Below, one piece after another: positions 16,601 through 26,153 of a stretch of 64,000 bases of DNA. The position numbers were made by a program, and so were the translations under genes. The notes below the pieces were generated by a model. It was not told the DNA's origin. It saw only the letters and a program-made list of their open reading frames with translations, and made no database searches. Numbering within the stretch: position 1 is the stretch's first letter; each line of letters opens with the position of its first letter. This stretch comes from Microvirga terricola (GTDB taxonomy: Bacteria; Pseudomonadota; Alphaproteobacteria; Rhizobiales; Beijerinckiaceae). Where the stretch lies: positions 459,724 to 523,723 of the forward strand of contig NZ_JAATJS010000004.1 of NCBI RefSeq assembly GCF_011777495.1. Reading direction: 5' to 3'.

Positions 16601-18208
16601 CTACATCCTGAATACGCCGAACTTCGTTTCCGGCACGGGGGCGTTGAGGGCCGCCGAGAAGGCGAGCGCCAGGACCCGGCGGGTTTCGGAAGGCAGGATG
16701 ATGCCGTCATCCCACAGGCGGGCGGTGGCGTGGTAGGGGCTCCCCTCCTCCTCATACCTGGTGCGGATCGGCGCTTTGAAGGCTTCTTCCTCCTCGGCGC
16801 TCCAACGTCCGCCTTCGGCCTCGATGTTGTCGCGCCGCACGGTGGCCAAAACGCTCGCCGCCTGCTCGCCACCCATGACTGAGATGCGGGAGTTCGGCCA
16901 GGTAAAGAGGAAGCGCGGGGAATAGGCCCGCCCGCACATGCCGTAGTTGCCCGCGCCGAAGGAGCCGCCGACGAGCAGCGTGATCTTGGGGACCTGGGCG
17001 CAAGCGACCGCCGTCACGAGCTTCGCCCCGTCCTTGGCGATGCCGCCCGCCTCGTACTGGCGGCCCACCATGAAGCCGGAGATGTTCTGCAGGAAGAGGA
17101 GTGGAATGCGCCGCTGGCAGCACAATTCGATGAAGTGCGCCCCTTTGAGCGCGCTCTCCGAGAACAGGATGCCGTTATTCGCGATGATGCCGACCGGCAT
17201 GCCCCAGATCCGCGCGAAGCCCGTCACCAGAGTCGTGCCGTAGAGGCGCTTGAACTCATCGAATTCGGAGCCGTCCACCAATCGGGCGATGACCTCGCGG
17301 ATGTCGTATTGCTTCTTGAGATCGGTCGGCACGATCGCATCGAGATCATCGATGGCGTATTTCGGCTCGACCGGCTCCGCGAGATCGATATCCACGGTTT
17401 TGCGCGTGTTGAGCGTGCCGACGATGCGGCGCGCGATGGCGAGCGCGTGCACATCGTCGGTAGCGTAGTGATCGGCCACGCCGGATTGGCGGGCGTGAAC
17501 CTCCGCGCCGCCGAGATCCTCGGCCGAGACCACCTCCCCCGTCGCCGCCTTCACGAGCGGCGGGCCGCCGAGGAAGATGGTGCCCTGGCGGCGCACGATG
17601 ATCGTCTCGTCGGACATGGCCGGCACATAGGCCCCGCCCGCCGTGCACGAACCCATGACGCAAGCGATCTGCGGAATGCCGAGGGAGGACAGCGTTGCCT
17701 GATTGTAGAAGATGCGCCCGAAATGCTCGCGGTCGGGAAACACCTCCGTCTGGTGCGGCAGGTTCGCGCCGCCGGAATCGACGAGGTAGATGCAAGGAAG
17801 CCGGTTCTCCCGCGCCACTTCCTGCGCGCGAAGATGCTTCTTCACCGTCATCGGATAATAGGTGCCGCCTTTGATGGTCGAATCGTTGCAGACGATCATG
17901 ACCTCGCGGCCCGAGACCCGCCCGATGCCGGTGATGATGCCGGCCCCGTGGATGGCGTCGTCATACATCCCATAGGCGGCAAGCGAGCCAAGTTCCAGAA
18001 ACGGCGCGCCGGGATCGAGCAGGCGCGTCACGCGCTCGCGGGGAAGAAGCTTTCCACGCGCCAGATGGCGCTCCCGCGCCTTCGCCGGCCCGCCTTCGGC
18101 GGCAGCGGCGCGCTTGGCCTGAAGATCGCGGGCGAGATCGGCCCAGGCGGCGCGGTTCTCGCGCGCGGCGTCCGACGAGAGATCGGCGGATGTTGCGATG
18201 GCGGGCAC
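16601..18208 (-). CDS. mccB: Methylcrotonyl-CoA carboxylase beta (carboxyltransferase) subunit
   Basis: The carboxyltransferase half of a biotin-dependent acyl-CoA carboxylase, most like methylcrotonyl-CoA carboxylase of leucine breakdown. It is 535 residues, the usual MccB length. Key features are [37 protein letters not shown], an oxyanion-type [17 protein letters not shown], the [16 protein letters not shown] block, and the C-terminal [16 protein letters not shown] and [15 protein letters not shown]. The start is a GTG at 18208: AAGGAG lies 9 bases upstream and the protein length then equals the family's. No mccA lies beside it. Isovaleryl-CoA dehydrogenase, which acts two steps earlier, is encoded 5 kb away. 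Geranyl-CoA carboxylase is a less likely alternative. Confidence 0.87.
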   Translation of the reverse strand: MPAIATSADLSSDAARENRAAWADLARDLQAKRAAAAEGGPAKARERHLARGKLLPRERVTRLLDPGAPFLELGSLAAYGMYDDAIHGAGIITGIGRVSGREVMIVCNDSTIKGGTYYPMTVKKHLRAQEVARENRLPCIYLVDSGGANLPHQTEVFPDREHFGRIFYNQATLSSLGIPQIACVMGSCTAGGAYVPAMSDETIIVRRQGTIFLGGPPLVKAATGEVVSAEDLGGAEVHARQSGVADHYATDDVHALAIARRIVGTLNTRKTVDIDLAEPVEPKYAIDDLDAIVPTDLKKQYDIREVIARLVDGSEFDEFKRLYGTTLVTGFARIWGMPVGIIANNGILFSESALKGAHFIELCCQRRIPLLFLQNISGFMVGRQYEAGGIAKDGAKLVTAVACAQVPKITLLVGGSFGAGNYGMCGRAYSPRFLFTWPNSRISVMGGEQAASVLATVRRDNIEAEGGRWSAEEEEAFKAPIRTRYEEEGSPYHATARLWDDGIILPSETRRVLALAFSAALNAPVPETKFGVFRM

Positions 18209-18323
18209 GTCGTCGGGCTCCTTGAAAGTTGAGCGAAGCGGTGTGGGAAGGTGTGCCGCGAGCGCGCGGGATGCAAGAGGCCGCCGCCTCTTGTCCCGGC
18301 CGCAAAAGGTATCATGAAGGAAA

Positions 18324-18665
18324 CTAGCCGTTGGCGCGGATGACGACTTCCTCGCGGAGGCGGCGGGCGCCGGGCCGGCAATCATAGACGATGCCTTCGA
18401 CCCAGAGCCAATCGGGCGTAATCCGTCTCAGGTAGAGATGCGTTCCCTCGAGCGCGAGGGTTTGCTGCACCATGGCATCCTTGATGTACCGGAACCCGGA
18501 CACGGTCGCCGCCGGCGGGGTCAGGGTGGCAAGGCGCAGGCACACCCTCACATCGGCTGGGGAATCGACGATGTGCACCAATTCCTCCGGCGTGAGGTGG
18601 TGGGAGTCGAGGGCGCAGGCCGATGCCGCAAGCGCGATGAAACAGGCAAGGATGGGACGTGGCAT
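18324..18665 (-). CDS. Small putative lipoprotein
   Basis: A 113-residue protein with a lipoprotein-like N-terminus, [19 protein letters not shown]. The lipobox AASAC places the lipidated cysteine at residue 17. The mature part has [25 protein letters not shown] and ends with [21 protein letters not shown], containing two more Cys that may pair. It lies downstream of lipB (250 bases, with a palindromic repeat between) and upstream of mccB, all on the minus strand. No domain is recognised; a membrane-anchored periplasmic protein is the safe reading. Confidence 0.62.
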   Translation of the reverse strand: MPRPILACFIALAASACALDSHHLTPEELVHIVDSPADVRVCLRLATLTPPAATVSGFRYIKDAMVQQTLALEGTHLYLRRITPDWLWVEGIVYDCRPGARRLREEVVIRANG

Positions 18666-18793
18666 GTCGCGCTCCGCCGATGGTCAAGCCTTCAGACAAG
18701 CTTAGGGCGCGGACCGCTTTTGACGAGGAGGCTTGACCGATGGCGGCGTTCACCGTTTCGGGAAATCGTTGGGAAATTCAAGAAACCCTCCAT

Positions 18794-18900
18794 CCTCATC
18801 CTGAGGAGCAGCCGAAGGCTGCGTCTCGAAGGAGGCTCCAGTGTGCGCTGGAGACGCCTCGTCCTTCGAGACGGGCCTTGCGGCCCTCCTCAGGATGAGG
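18794..18900. repeat. Palindromic dispersed repeat, nested inverted arms (family A)
   Basis: A 107-base element with 15-base perfect outer arms (CCTCATCCTGAGGAG at 18794-18808 and its complement at 18886-18900). There is a second 12-base pair inside (CGTCTCGAAGGA at 18822-18833, complement 18862-18873), and a small CTCCAG/CTGGAG stem at the centre. The outer arm is itself partly self-complementary (CCTCATCCTGAGG). It sits between the lipB 3' end and the lipoprotein gene. The shape is that of REP/BIME-type elements spread by a RAYT-like activity or acting as mRNA-stabilising hairpins. Confidence 0.8.
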
Positions 18901-18916
18901 CTGCGGGGAGACGCAA

Positions 18917-19648
18917 CTATCCCCGTTTCGGGAGACGTGGCGACTTGACGGGGACGGTCGGCCCGAAAATTTCCTCAAAAGTCCGGCGCATGACCGAATC
19001 CACTTCTGGCATGGTGACCAGCCGCCCGAGATCGACGAGGCTCGTCACGCCGTGCTCGGTCACGCCGCAGGGCACGATGCCGGTAAAGTGCGACAGGTCC
19101 GGCTCGACGTTGAGCGCGATGCCATGAAAGGTCACCCAGCGGCGAACGCGGATGCCGATGGCGGCAATCTTGTCCTCCGCCGTCTCGCCCTTCTCCGGCC
19201 GCCGCACCCAGACGCCGACCCGGTCCTCCCGCCGTTCGCCACGGACGTTGTAGGCGTCAAGGGTCGCGATCAGCCAGGCCTCGAGCGCCGCCACATAGCG
19301 GCGCAGGTCCGGCTCGCGGCGTTTCAGGTCCAGCATCACATAGGCCACCCGCTGGCCGGGGCCGTGATAGGTATATTGGCCGCCCCGCCCAGTCCGGTGA
19401 ACGGGGAAGCGATCCGGCTCGACGAGATCCGTTTCCTGCGCCGAGGTGCCGGCAGTGTAGAGTGGCGGATGCTCGACCAGCCACACCAGCTCCCGCGCCC
19501 TGCCCTCCGCAATCTCGCTCGCCCGTTCTTCCATGAAGGCGACGGCCCTATCATAATCCGTCAGGCCGTCGGTGATGGCCCATTCGACGGGCTCCTCACC
19601 GGCCTCGGTGGTAAAGATTGTCGCCAGCGTGTCGCGGACTTGCGCCAA
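18917..19648 (-). CDS. lipB: Octanoyl-[acyl-carrier-protein]:protein octanoyltransferase
   Basis: Moves the octanoyl group from ACP to lipoyl domains of 2-oxoacid dehydrogenases and the glycine cleavage H protein, the first step of de novo lipoylation, in the cytoplasm. At 243 residues it carries the family blocks [27 protein letters not shown], the catalytic lysine in [18 protein letters not shown], and the catalytic cysteine in [14 protein letters not shown]. It is encoded divergently from tRNA-Leu with about 260 bases between. LipA is not in the window. Identification is firm. Confidence 0.94.
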   Translation of the reverse strand: MAQVRDTLATIFTTEAGEEPVEWAITDGLTDYDRAVAFMEERASEIAEGRARELVWLVEHPPLYTAGTSAQETDLVEPDRFPVHRTGRGGQYTYHGPGQRVAYVMLDLKRREPDLRRYVAALEAWLIATLDAYNVRGERREDRVGVWVRRPEKGETAEDKIAAIGIRVRRWVTFHGIALNVEPDLSHFTGIVPCGVTEHGVTSLVDLGRLVTMPEVDSVMRRTFEEIFGPTVPVKSPRLPKRG

Positions 19649-19750
19649 GATCGTTCTCGCTCGATTGCGGCCTTACAGAAACGGCCTCGATTTCGCTGAA
19701 AAATAGGGACGTTTCCCGCCCGATACAAACCATCTCAAGTCTTGGCAAGC

Positions 19751-19779
19751 TTGACAGATATAACATAAACCCTTGTCAA
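19751..19779. promoter_or_regulatory. Inverted repeat TTGACA-N17-TGTCAA
   Basis: Two perfectly complementary 6-base arms (19751-19756 and 19774-19779) flank 17 AT-rich bases, in the region between lipB and tRNA-Leu. Each arm equals a consensus sigma-70 -35 box, read towards the other. No good -10 hexamer lies at the right distance in either direction. It may be an operator, overlapping divergent -35 elements, or chance. Confidence 0.25.
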
Positions 19780-19841
19780 TCATAACGATTCCGGCCCGCA
19801 CGAATTTCGACGACATTTTTCGCGCTCGCTCACAATCGGGC

Positions 19842-19870
19842 TTGTGGCGGCGAAATCGATCTGCTACAGC
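19842..19870 (+). promoter_or_regulatory. Possible tRNA-Leu promoter
   Basis: TTGTGG (19842-19847) and TACAGC (19865-19870) are separated by 17 bases, with the tRNA 5' end 42 bases downstream. Both hexamers deviate from the consensus. The assignment rests on spacing and position only. Confidence 0.35.
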
Positions 19871-19911
19871 GGGCGCCTCATCGGGGGAAACACTCCGATC
19901 TGAAAGTTTTC

Positions 19912-19996
19912 GCGGTCGTGGCGGAATTGGTAGACGCACTACCTTGAGGTGGTAGCGGGGAGACCCGTGGAGGTTCGAGTCCTCTCGACCGCACCA
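19912..19996 (+). tRNA. tRNA-Leu(GAG)
   Basis: An 85-base class II tRNA. The acceptor stem GCGGTCG (19912-19918) pairs with CGACCGC (19986-19992), followed by discriminator A and an encoded CCA. The anticodon stem CTACC/GGTAG encloses the loop TTGAGGT, giving anticodon GAG at 19946-19948, which reads CUC and CUU leucine codons. The long variable arm typical of leucine tRNAs is present, as is GGTTCGAGTCC for the T arm. It is followed directly by an intrinsic terminator, so it is a single-gene transcript. Confidence 0.96.
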
Positions 19997-20028
19997 AAAC
20001 TTTCAGCGCCTTCGGGCGGCACTCAAAG

Positions 20029-20055
20029 AGGCCCCGTTTTCGGGGCCTTTTTTGT
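20029..20055 (+). terminator. Intrinsic terminator after tRNA-Leu
   Basis: The stem AGGCCCCG (20029-20036) pairs with CGGGGCCT (20041-20048) across a four-T loop, followed by a run of T with one G. It lies 32 bases past the tRNA CCA end. Confidence 0.9.
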
Positions 20056-20196
20056 TTTTCTCGGGACGATGCCGTCGGCTCTCTCTTGAATCACTTTCTC
20101 AAGCATCGGAATCAGGCTCTGAAAGAAAGCCACCAACCGATTCTCCGCACTGTCCTTTTCGGACACATGCGGATCACCTTGTCCGAGGAGAGGCTC

Positions 20197-21621
20197 ATGC
20201 AGGACGTCGAAGAAAGGACGCCGCACCCGACCCCCGAAGGGGCCGCGGCCGAACATCCGGTCTTCCGCGACGAGGAAGGCGAGCTGAATCAGGATTTCAT
20301 CGCCGCCGTCGCCGATGCCATCGAGGCCTCGGATTCGGAGCGCCTGCAAAAGCTCGTCGAGGATTTTCACGAATCCGATCTGGGTGACCTGCTCGAAGCG
20401 CTGGAGCCGGACCAGCGCCCTCGCCTTATCGAACTTCTGGGTTCCGCCTTCGACTTCACCGCTCTCACCGAGGTGGACGAGACGGTCCGCGAGGAGATTC
20501 TCGAAGAGCTCGAAACCGAAACCGTCGCCGAGGGCGTGCGCGACCTCGAGTCGGACGACGCGGTCACGATTCTCGAAAGTCTCGACGAAGAGGAAAAGGC
20601 GGAGGTTCTAGACAAACTGCCGCCCATGGAGCGCGTCGCGCTCCAGCGCTCGCTCGACTACCCGGAAGACAGCGCCGGTCGGCGCATGCAGACGGAGTTC
20701 ATCGCCGTCCCTCCCTTCTGGACCGTCGGCCAGACCATCGACTTTATGCGCGAAGGCTCGGACCTGCCCGATACTTTCTACGAAATTTTCGTGATCGACC
20801 CGTCAGCCCACCTGCTCGGCGCGGTGTCGCTCGACCGGCTGTTGCGCAGCCAGCGCCCGATCACGATCCAGGAGATCATGAACGACGAGCCGGATCAGGT
20901 GCGGGCGACCGAGGATCAGGGGGAAGTCGCGCGCCTGTTCGAGCGCTACAACCTCGTCTCGGCGGCGGTGGTGGACGAGGCCAACCGGCTCGTCGGTGTC
21001 ATGATGGTCGACGACATCCTCGACGTGCTCGAAGAAGAAGCCGACGCCGACATCAAGGCGCTCGGCGGCGTGAAATCGGACGAAGAATTGTCCGATACCA
21101 TCCTCTACACGCAGCGCAGCCGCTTCCCGTGGCTCTTCGCCAATATGTGCACCGCGTTGGTGGCGGCGAACGTCATCAACCTGTTTGAGGAATCGCTCGA
21201 GCGCATGGTGGCGCTCGCGATCCTCATGCCCATCGTCGCCTCCATGGGCGGCAATGCGGGCACGCAGACCATGACGGTCGCGGTGCGCGCGCTCGCGACC
21301 CGCGAACTCGGCCGCGCCAACGCCTGGCGCATCATCCGCCGCGAGGCGGCGGTGGGGCTACTCAACGGGCTGTCCTTCGCCGTCATCATGGGATGCGTGG
21401 CGGGCCTCTGGTTTCAGTCGGGAGAGCTCGGCTTCGTCATTGGCCTTGCTCTCATCAGCGTGCTGATGTTCGCGGCGCTCGGCGGCATTTTCGTGCCGCT
21501 CGCGCTCAACCGCCTCGGCGTCGATCCCGCCGTGTCATCGGGTCCGTTCGTGACGAGCATCACCGACATCGTCGGATTTTTCTCGTTTCTCGGAATAGCG
21601 ACGGTTTGGTTTCATCTTTGA
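20197..21621 (+). CDS. mgtE: Magnesium transporter MgtE
   Basis: An Mg2+-gated magnesium channel of the inner membrane, 474 residues. Domains in order: the MgtE N-domain, a right-handed superhelix with acidic repeats (LGDLLEALEPDQRPRLIELL, LESDDAVTILESLDEEEKAEVLDKLP); a CBS pair from about residue 140 to 265 (IPP-like SLDRLLRSQRPITIQEIM, RLVGVMMVDDILDVLEEE); and five membrane helices including the signature PIVASMGGNAGTQT and ending in DIVGFFSFLGIATVWF. The start at 20197 is chosen for GAGGAG 6 bases upstream. A longer frame begins at 20086 but adds a basic stretch unlike the family. Regulation is probably by Mg2+ binding to the cytosolic domains. Confidence 0.92.
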   Translation: MQDVEERTPHPTPEGAAAEHPVFRDEEGELNQDFIAAVADAIEASDSERLQKLVEDFHESDLGDLLEALEPDQRPRLIELLGSAFDFTALTEVDETVREEILEELETETVAEGVRDLESDDAVTILESLDEEEKAEVLDKLPPMERVALQRSLDYPEDSAGRRMQTEFIAVPPFWTVGQTIDFMREGSDLPDTFYEIFVIDPSAHLLGAVSLDRLLRSQRPITIQEIMNDEPDQVRATEDQGEVARLFERYNLVSAAVVDEANRLVGVMMVDDILDVLEEEADADIKALGGVKSDEELSDTILYTQRSRFPWLFANMCTALVAANVINLFEESLERMVALAILMPIVASMGGNAGTQTMTVAVRALATRELGRANAWRIIRREAAVGLLNGLSFAVIMGCVAGLWFQSGELGFVIGLALISVLMFAALGGIFVPLALNRLGVDPAVSSGPFVTSITDIVGFFSFLGIATVWFHL

Positions 21622-21632
21622 GGGTACCCCTT

Positions 21633-21802
21633 CCCGCCGTCATTCCGGGACGGCTCGACGGGTCGGGCCCCGGAACCCATAAACACTGGCGACCGTAATA
21701 AAGCGCAACGGCTGTGCAGCAGCGGCTCTCGGTCCAGCCACCCGGTGACATTTGTGGTTATGGGTTCCGGGCTTCGCTTCGCGACCCCGGAATGACGGCG
21801 GG
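21633..21802. repeat. Palindromic dispersed repeat, 170 bases (family B)
   Basis: Outer arms CCCGCCGTCATTCCGGG (21633-21649) and its exact complement (21786-21802) enclose a second pair: GCCCCGGAACCCATAA at 21667 and a 15-base complement around 21758-21772. The centre (about 75 bases) is not repeated. It occupies most of the gap between mgtE and the GH25 gene. A long nested inverted repeat with no coding sequence suggests a non-autonomous mobile element or a REP-derived unit. Confidence 0.8.
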
Positions 21803-21936
21803 GAGCGGTAGGAAAGTTTCACTTGCCTTTGATCGGAACGCGACTAACTCCTGTTACGCTTGCCCTTCGTAATCTTCCGTTAACGGAGTTGGGGCATCCG
21901 TAGTGACTTGAAGTTCACGCGTATCGAAGTTGAGCC

Positions 21937-22836
21937 ATGAAGCCTCGTCGCCGCTCCTCCAGACGTTCGAAGAAGTCCGGTTTGCAGACGTTTCTTCGCG
22001 CCGCCCGCTTCGGCGCGCTGACAGCGCTCTCCCTCGGGCTTGCGTCCTGCGCGATCGCGCCCAACAGCCGCTATCCAGCCAAGAGCGATGCGAAGCCCCA
22101 TACGGGCGTCGCCTCGGCGCACCGGCTGCCGATTCACGGCGTCGATATTTCCAAGTGGCAGGGCAAGGTCGATTGGGCCTCGCTCCGTCAGGCGGGCACG
22201 AAATTCGCCTTCATCAAGGCCACTGAAGGCGGCGACCATGTGGACAGCCGCTTCCTGGAAAACTGGTGGGCCGCGAAGAGCGCGGGCGTTCCGCGCGGTG
22301 CCTACCATTTCGTCTATTGGTGCCGCCCGGCCCACGAGCAGGCGATGTGGTTTAAGAAGAACGTGCCGCAGGACCCGGAGGCCCTTCCCCCCGTTCTTGA
22401 CGTGGAGTGGAACGGCGAGTCCGTGAACTGCCCCAAAAAGGTTCCGCGCGAACAGGCGCTGTCGATGATCAACGTGCTCCTGCGCGAGATGGAAGCGCAT
22501 ACGGGCAAACGGCCGATCATCTACACCGACATCACCTTCCATAAGGAAATCCTGGAAGGCGAGTTCAACGACTATCCCTACTGGATCCGCAGTGTCGCCG
22601 CCGAGCCGCAGGAGCGCTACGCCGACCGCCGCTGGACTTTCTGGCAGTTCACCACCACCGGCCGCGTGCCGGGCGTGGCGGGCGACATCGACCGAAACAC
22701 CTTCTACGGCACCGAGAACCAGTGGCGCATGTTCGTGGCCAGCGCCTGCGATCCCCGCGACCACAAGCGCCTCCAGCCAACCGGCGTCTGCCGCCCGGTC
22801 AGCAATGGGGTCCAGACGGCAAGCGTGGACGAGTAA
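21937..22836 (+). CDS. Glycoside hydrolase family 25 (lysozyme-like) lipoprotein
   Basis: A putative muramidase of 299 residues. The N-terminus is very basic (MKPRRRSSRRSKKS), followed by a hydrophobic stretch and a lipobox-like LGLASC (Cys near 38), so it is probably anchored in the envelope. The GH25 domain runs from about residue 65 to 270: HGVDISKWQGKVDW (catalytic-side Asp), FAFIKATEGG, AYHFVYW, PPVLDVEWNGES (Asp and Glu of the active site), RPIIYTD, and WTFWQFTTTGRVPGVAGDIDRN. All expected acidic residues are present. It could act in cell-wall remodelling. An intrinsic terminator follows at 22881. Confidence 0.87.
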   Translation: MKPRRRSSRRSKKSGLQTFLRAARFGALTALSLGLASCAIAPNSRYPAKSDAKPHTGVASAHRLPIHGVDISKWQGKVDWASLRQAGTKFAFIKATEGGDHVDSRFLENWWAAKSAGVPRGAYHFVYWCRPAHEQAMWFKKNVPQDPEALPPVLDVEWNGESVNCPKKVPREQALSMINVLLREMEAHTGKRPIIYTDITFHKEILEGEFNDYPYWIRSVAAEPQERYADRRWTFWQFTTTGRVPGVAGDIDRNTFYGTENQWRMFVASACDPRDHKRLQPTGVCRPVSNGVQTASVDE

Positions 22837-22880
22837 GGACCGCGCTCCTCACCGTACGAACCGCTCATATCCTTTCGAAG

Positions 22881-22912
22881 CCCGCCGGCGATGCCTCCAC
22901 CGGCGGGTTTTT
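22881..22912 (+). terminator. Intrinsic terminator after the GH25 gene
   Basis: The stem CCCGCCGG (22881-22888) pairs with CCGGCGGG (22900-22907), with an 11-base loop and then five T. It lies 45 bases past the GH25 stop codon. Confidence 0.85.
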
Positions 22913-23052
22913 CATGCGCGCACCGGCTCCCGCGCCCTATTTTTCCTGATGACCCGGCTTGAAAAGGGCAGCAATGCTGACCAAAATGCGCTGACAGAAC
23001 ATAACGCCCCGTCGCGATTCCGGCTGATCGAGAACGGAGGTTGGAGGAACGC

Positions 23053-24225
<1,173 letters not shown>

Positions 24226-24306
24226 TCAGATTTGCGCTGGTCAGGATAGCGGAAACCTCCATAATCGAGGGACCTTCCTCTCGGTCTTCGCAATCCGGTA
24301 GCCGCC

Positions 24307-25008
24307 ATGACCCTCAACAAAGCCATCTTCGACGCGCTTCACGCGGCGTCCACTGCCACCATCACGACCGTGCTTTTGAAAAAGGGCATTCGACGGTGCT
24401 GGATGAAGGGACCGATGCCGGCTTTCAATGCGCGTGAGAAGCTGGTTGGCAAGGCTTTCACTCTGCGTTTCGTGCCGGCGCGGGAGGATCTGGCGACGCC
24501 TGAATCCTGGTCCTCTCCTCGCTCGACCCGCGCGGCCATCGAGGCCATGCCGGAAGGCTGCATCGCGGTGGTTGATGCCATGGGCGTAACGGATGCGGGC
24601 ATCTTCGGCGAGATTTTGACCGCGCGCATGAAAATGCGCGGCGTCGCGGCGCTGGTGACGGACGGCGTGGTGCGTGACGGCGACGGCGTCGACGGAACGG
24701 GTTTGCCCGTGTGGTGTTCAGGCGTAGCCGCCCCGCCCTCTGTCACGAGCCTCACCTTCGTCGGCTGGCAGGAGCCTATCGGCTGCGGCGGCATCGCGGT
24801 CTATCCGGATGACGTGATCGTGGCCGATGGCGACGGCGTGGTGGTAATTCCCGTCGCGATGGTGGAAGAGGTCGCCAAGGCCGCCGTGGAACAGGAGCGG
24901 CTGGAACTCTGGATCATGCGCGAGGTCGAAAAGGGCGTCCCCCTCCCCGGCCTCTATCCGCCCAACGCGGAAACCAAGGCACGCTACGAAGCCGAGTCAG
25001 GCCAGTAA
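24307..25008 (+). CDS. RraA-like protein (RraA / HMG aldolase family)
   Basis: A 233-residue protein of the RraA fold. Members either inhibit RNase E or act as metal-dependent 4-hydroxy-4-methyl-2-oxoglutarate / oxaloacetate-type lyases. Seen: CIAVVDAMGVTDAGIFGEILTARMKMRGVAALVTDGVVRDGDGV. Its G-E-IL-A pattern and R-D pair correspond to the conserved metal and substrate-binding region. GGIAVYPDDVIVADGDGVVVIP follows. It is longer than E. coli RraA (161 residues) and resembles the fused-extension type common in Rhizobiales, more often enzymatic than RNase-related. It follows the ivd gene by 81 bases in the same direction. The function remains open between the two. Confidence 0.72.
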   Translation: MTLNKAIFDALHAASTATITTVLLKKGIRRCWMKGPMPAFNAREKLVGKAFTLRFVPAREDLATPESWSSPRSTRAAIEAMPEGCIAVVDAMGVTDAGIFGEILTARMKMRGVAALVTDGVVRDGDGVDGTGLPVWCSGVAAPPSVTSLTFVGWQEPIGCGGIAVYPDDVIVADGDGVVVIPVAMVEEVAKAAVEQERLELWIMREVEKGVPLPGLYPPNAETKARYEAESGQ

Positions 25009-25029
25009 CCCGACACGGAAAGACGGCGC

Positions 25030-25824
25030 GTGTTTTACTACGTCTCGAAAGTCGCATGGTTCTTTGCCACGCCCTCGAACCTGCTCATCAGCCTCATTCT
25101 GTTGGGGCTGGTGGTTGCACTCTTTCCTCGCACGCGACGTCTCGGCATTGGCCTTGCGCTGGCTTTCGCGCTGCTGACCGCCGCGTGCGGCCTGTTGCCG
25201 ATCTCCAGCTACATCATCATTCCGCTCGAAAACCGCTTTCCGCCGTTCCATGACGACGACAAGCCGGTCAATGGCATCGTTCTGCTCGGCGGCTCCGTTG
25301 AAGCGGCGGAGTCGGTGGCGCGGGGGACGCTCGTCACCAACGAATCCGGCGAGCGTATCATCGAGACGATCAGGCTCGCGCACCTTTATCCGCAGGCGCG
25401 CATTCTCATTTCCGGCGGCGGAACGGTTTTCGGCGAAGGCGTCGCTGAAGCGCCCATTATTGCGGCCTTCCTGACGAGCGTCGGCGTCGATGCCTCGCGC
25501 ATCATCATCGAGGATCGTTCGCGCACGACTTACGAGAACGCGGTGTTCTCTCGCGACATCGCCAAGCCGAAGGCGGGTGAACGCTGGCTTCTGGTGACCT
25601 CCGCCTGGCACATGCCGCGTTCGGTTGGTCTATTCGAGAAAGTGGGCTTTCCCGTCATCCCCTCCCCGGTCGATTACCGGACCAGCGGCAGTTTCACCAA
25701 TCAGCGCTTCTTCGTTTTTGCTTCCGAGGGTCTGCGGCGGCTCGATATCGGCACGAAGGAATGGGCGGGGTTGGTCGCCTATTATCTGTCGGGCCGCATC
25801 GCGACGCTGTTGCCGGGGCCTTAG
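25030..25824 (+). CDS. YdcF/SanA-family (DUF218) protein, GTG start
   Basis: A 264-residue membrane-anchored protein. There are two N-terminal membrane helices (about residues 10-30 and 35-60), then a DUF218 domain with GIVLLGGSVE, ARILISGGG, the DRSRTTYENAVFS block (Arg, Thr, Asn) and LLVTSAWHMPRSVGLFEKVGF. Relatives include ElyC and SanA, linked to envelope and peptidoglycan-precursor homeostasis. The start is a GTG with GGAAAG about 7 bases upstream, and it lies 21 bases after the RraA-like stop. A palindromic repeat overlaps its last bases. Confidence 0.78.
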   Translation: MFYYVSKVAWFFATPSNLLISLILLGLVVALFPRTRRLGIGLALAFALLTAACGLLPISSYIIIPLENRFPPFHDDDKPVNGIVLLGGSVEAAESVARGTLVTNESGERIIETIRLAHLYPQARILISGGGTVFGEGVAEAPIIAAFLTSVGVDASRIIIEDRSRTTYENAVFSRDIAKPKAGERWLLVTSAWHMPRSVGLFEKVGFPVIPSPVDYRTSGSFTNQRFFVFASEGLRRLDIGTKEWAGLVAYYLSGRIATLLPGP

Positions 25825-25872
25825 GGCATGATCCGGAAAAGTGGGAACCGGTTTTCCGACAAGATCATGCCC
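25824..25872. repeat. 49-base palindromic repeat (family C)
   Basis: Arms GGGCATGATC (25824-25833) and GATCATGCCC (25863-25872) enclose a second stem formed by CGGAAAA and TTTTCCG. It begins on the last base of the YdcF-like stop codon. Without a T-run it is a poor classical terminator on the plus strand, but it may end or stabilise the transcript. It is a short, GATC-rich unit distinct from families A and B. Confidence 0.7.
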
Positions 25873-25880
25873 ATCGAAAC

Positions 25881-26153
25881 TTAAGGCTCGGATGGCAGCG
25901 CGAGCCGATAAACGCCCTTGAAATCGTCAGGGTCGACGGGTCGCCCTTTCCGCAGAATGACAACGCGCCCCTCCTTCATGAGGCGCACAGCAGTCGCGCG
26001 GACGGGCTGCATCAGCGGCCCCCAGCCGTCGGGGTGATCGCCCCCGAGCGCGCGGGCAACATCCATGGGGCCGATGGTCCGCTCCGCACCGCGCTCGTTC
26101 AGGAGCGCGAGCATGGTGGTCTCAAGATCTTCCGTCGTCGGTTTTTGGGACAT
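25881..26153 (-). CDS. DUF3253 domain protein
   Basis: A 90-residue cytoplasmic protein matching the DUF3253 pattern: TTMLALLNERGAERTIGPMDVARALGG, then WGPLMQPVRATAVRLMKEGRVVILRKGRPVDPDDFKGVYRL. The fold suggested by this pattern is a winged helix, with RVVILRKGRPV as the wing. A DNA-binding or protein-binding role is possible but untested. Its start overlaps the 3' end of the DUF599 gene by 32 bases, so translation is probably coupled. Confidence 0.75.
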   Translation of the reverse strand: MSQKPTTEDLETTMLALLNERGAERTIGPMDVARALGGDHPDGWGPLMQPVRATAVRLMKEGRVVILRKGRPVDPDDFKGVYRLALPSEP

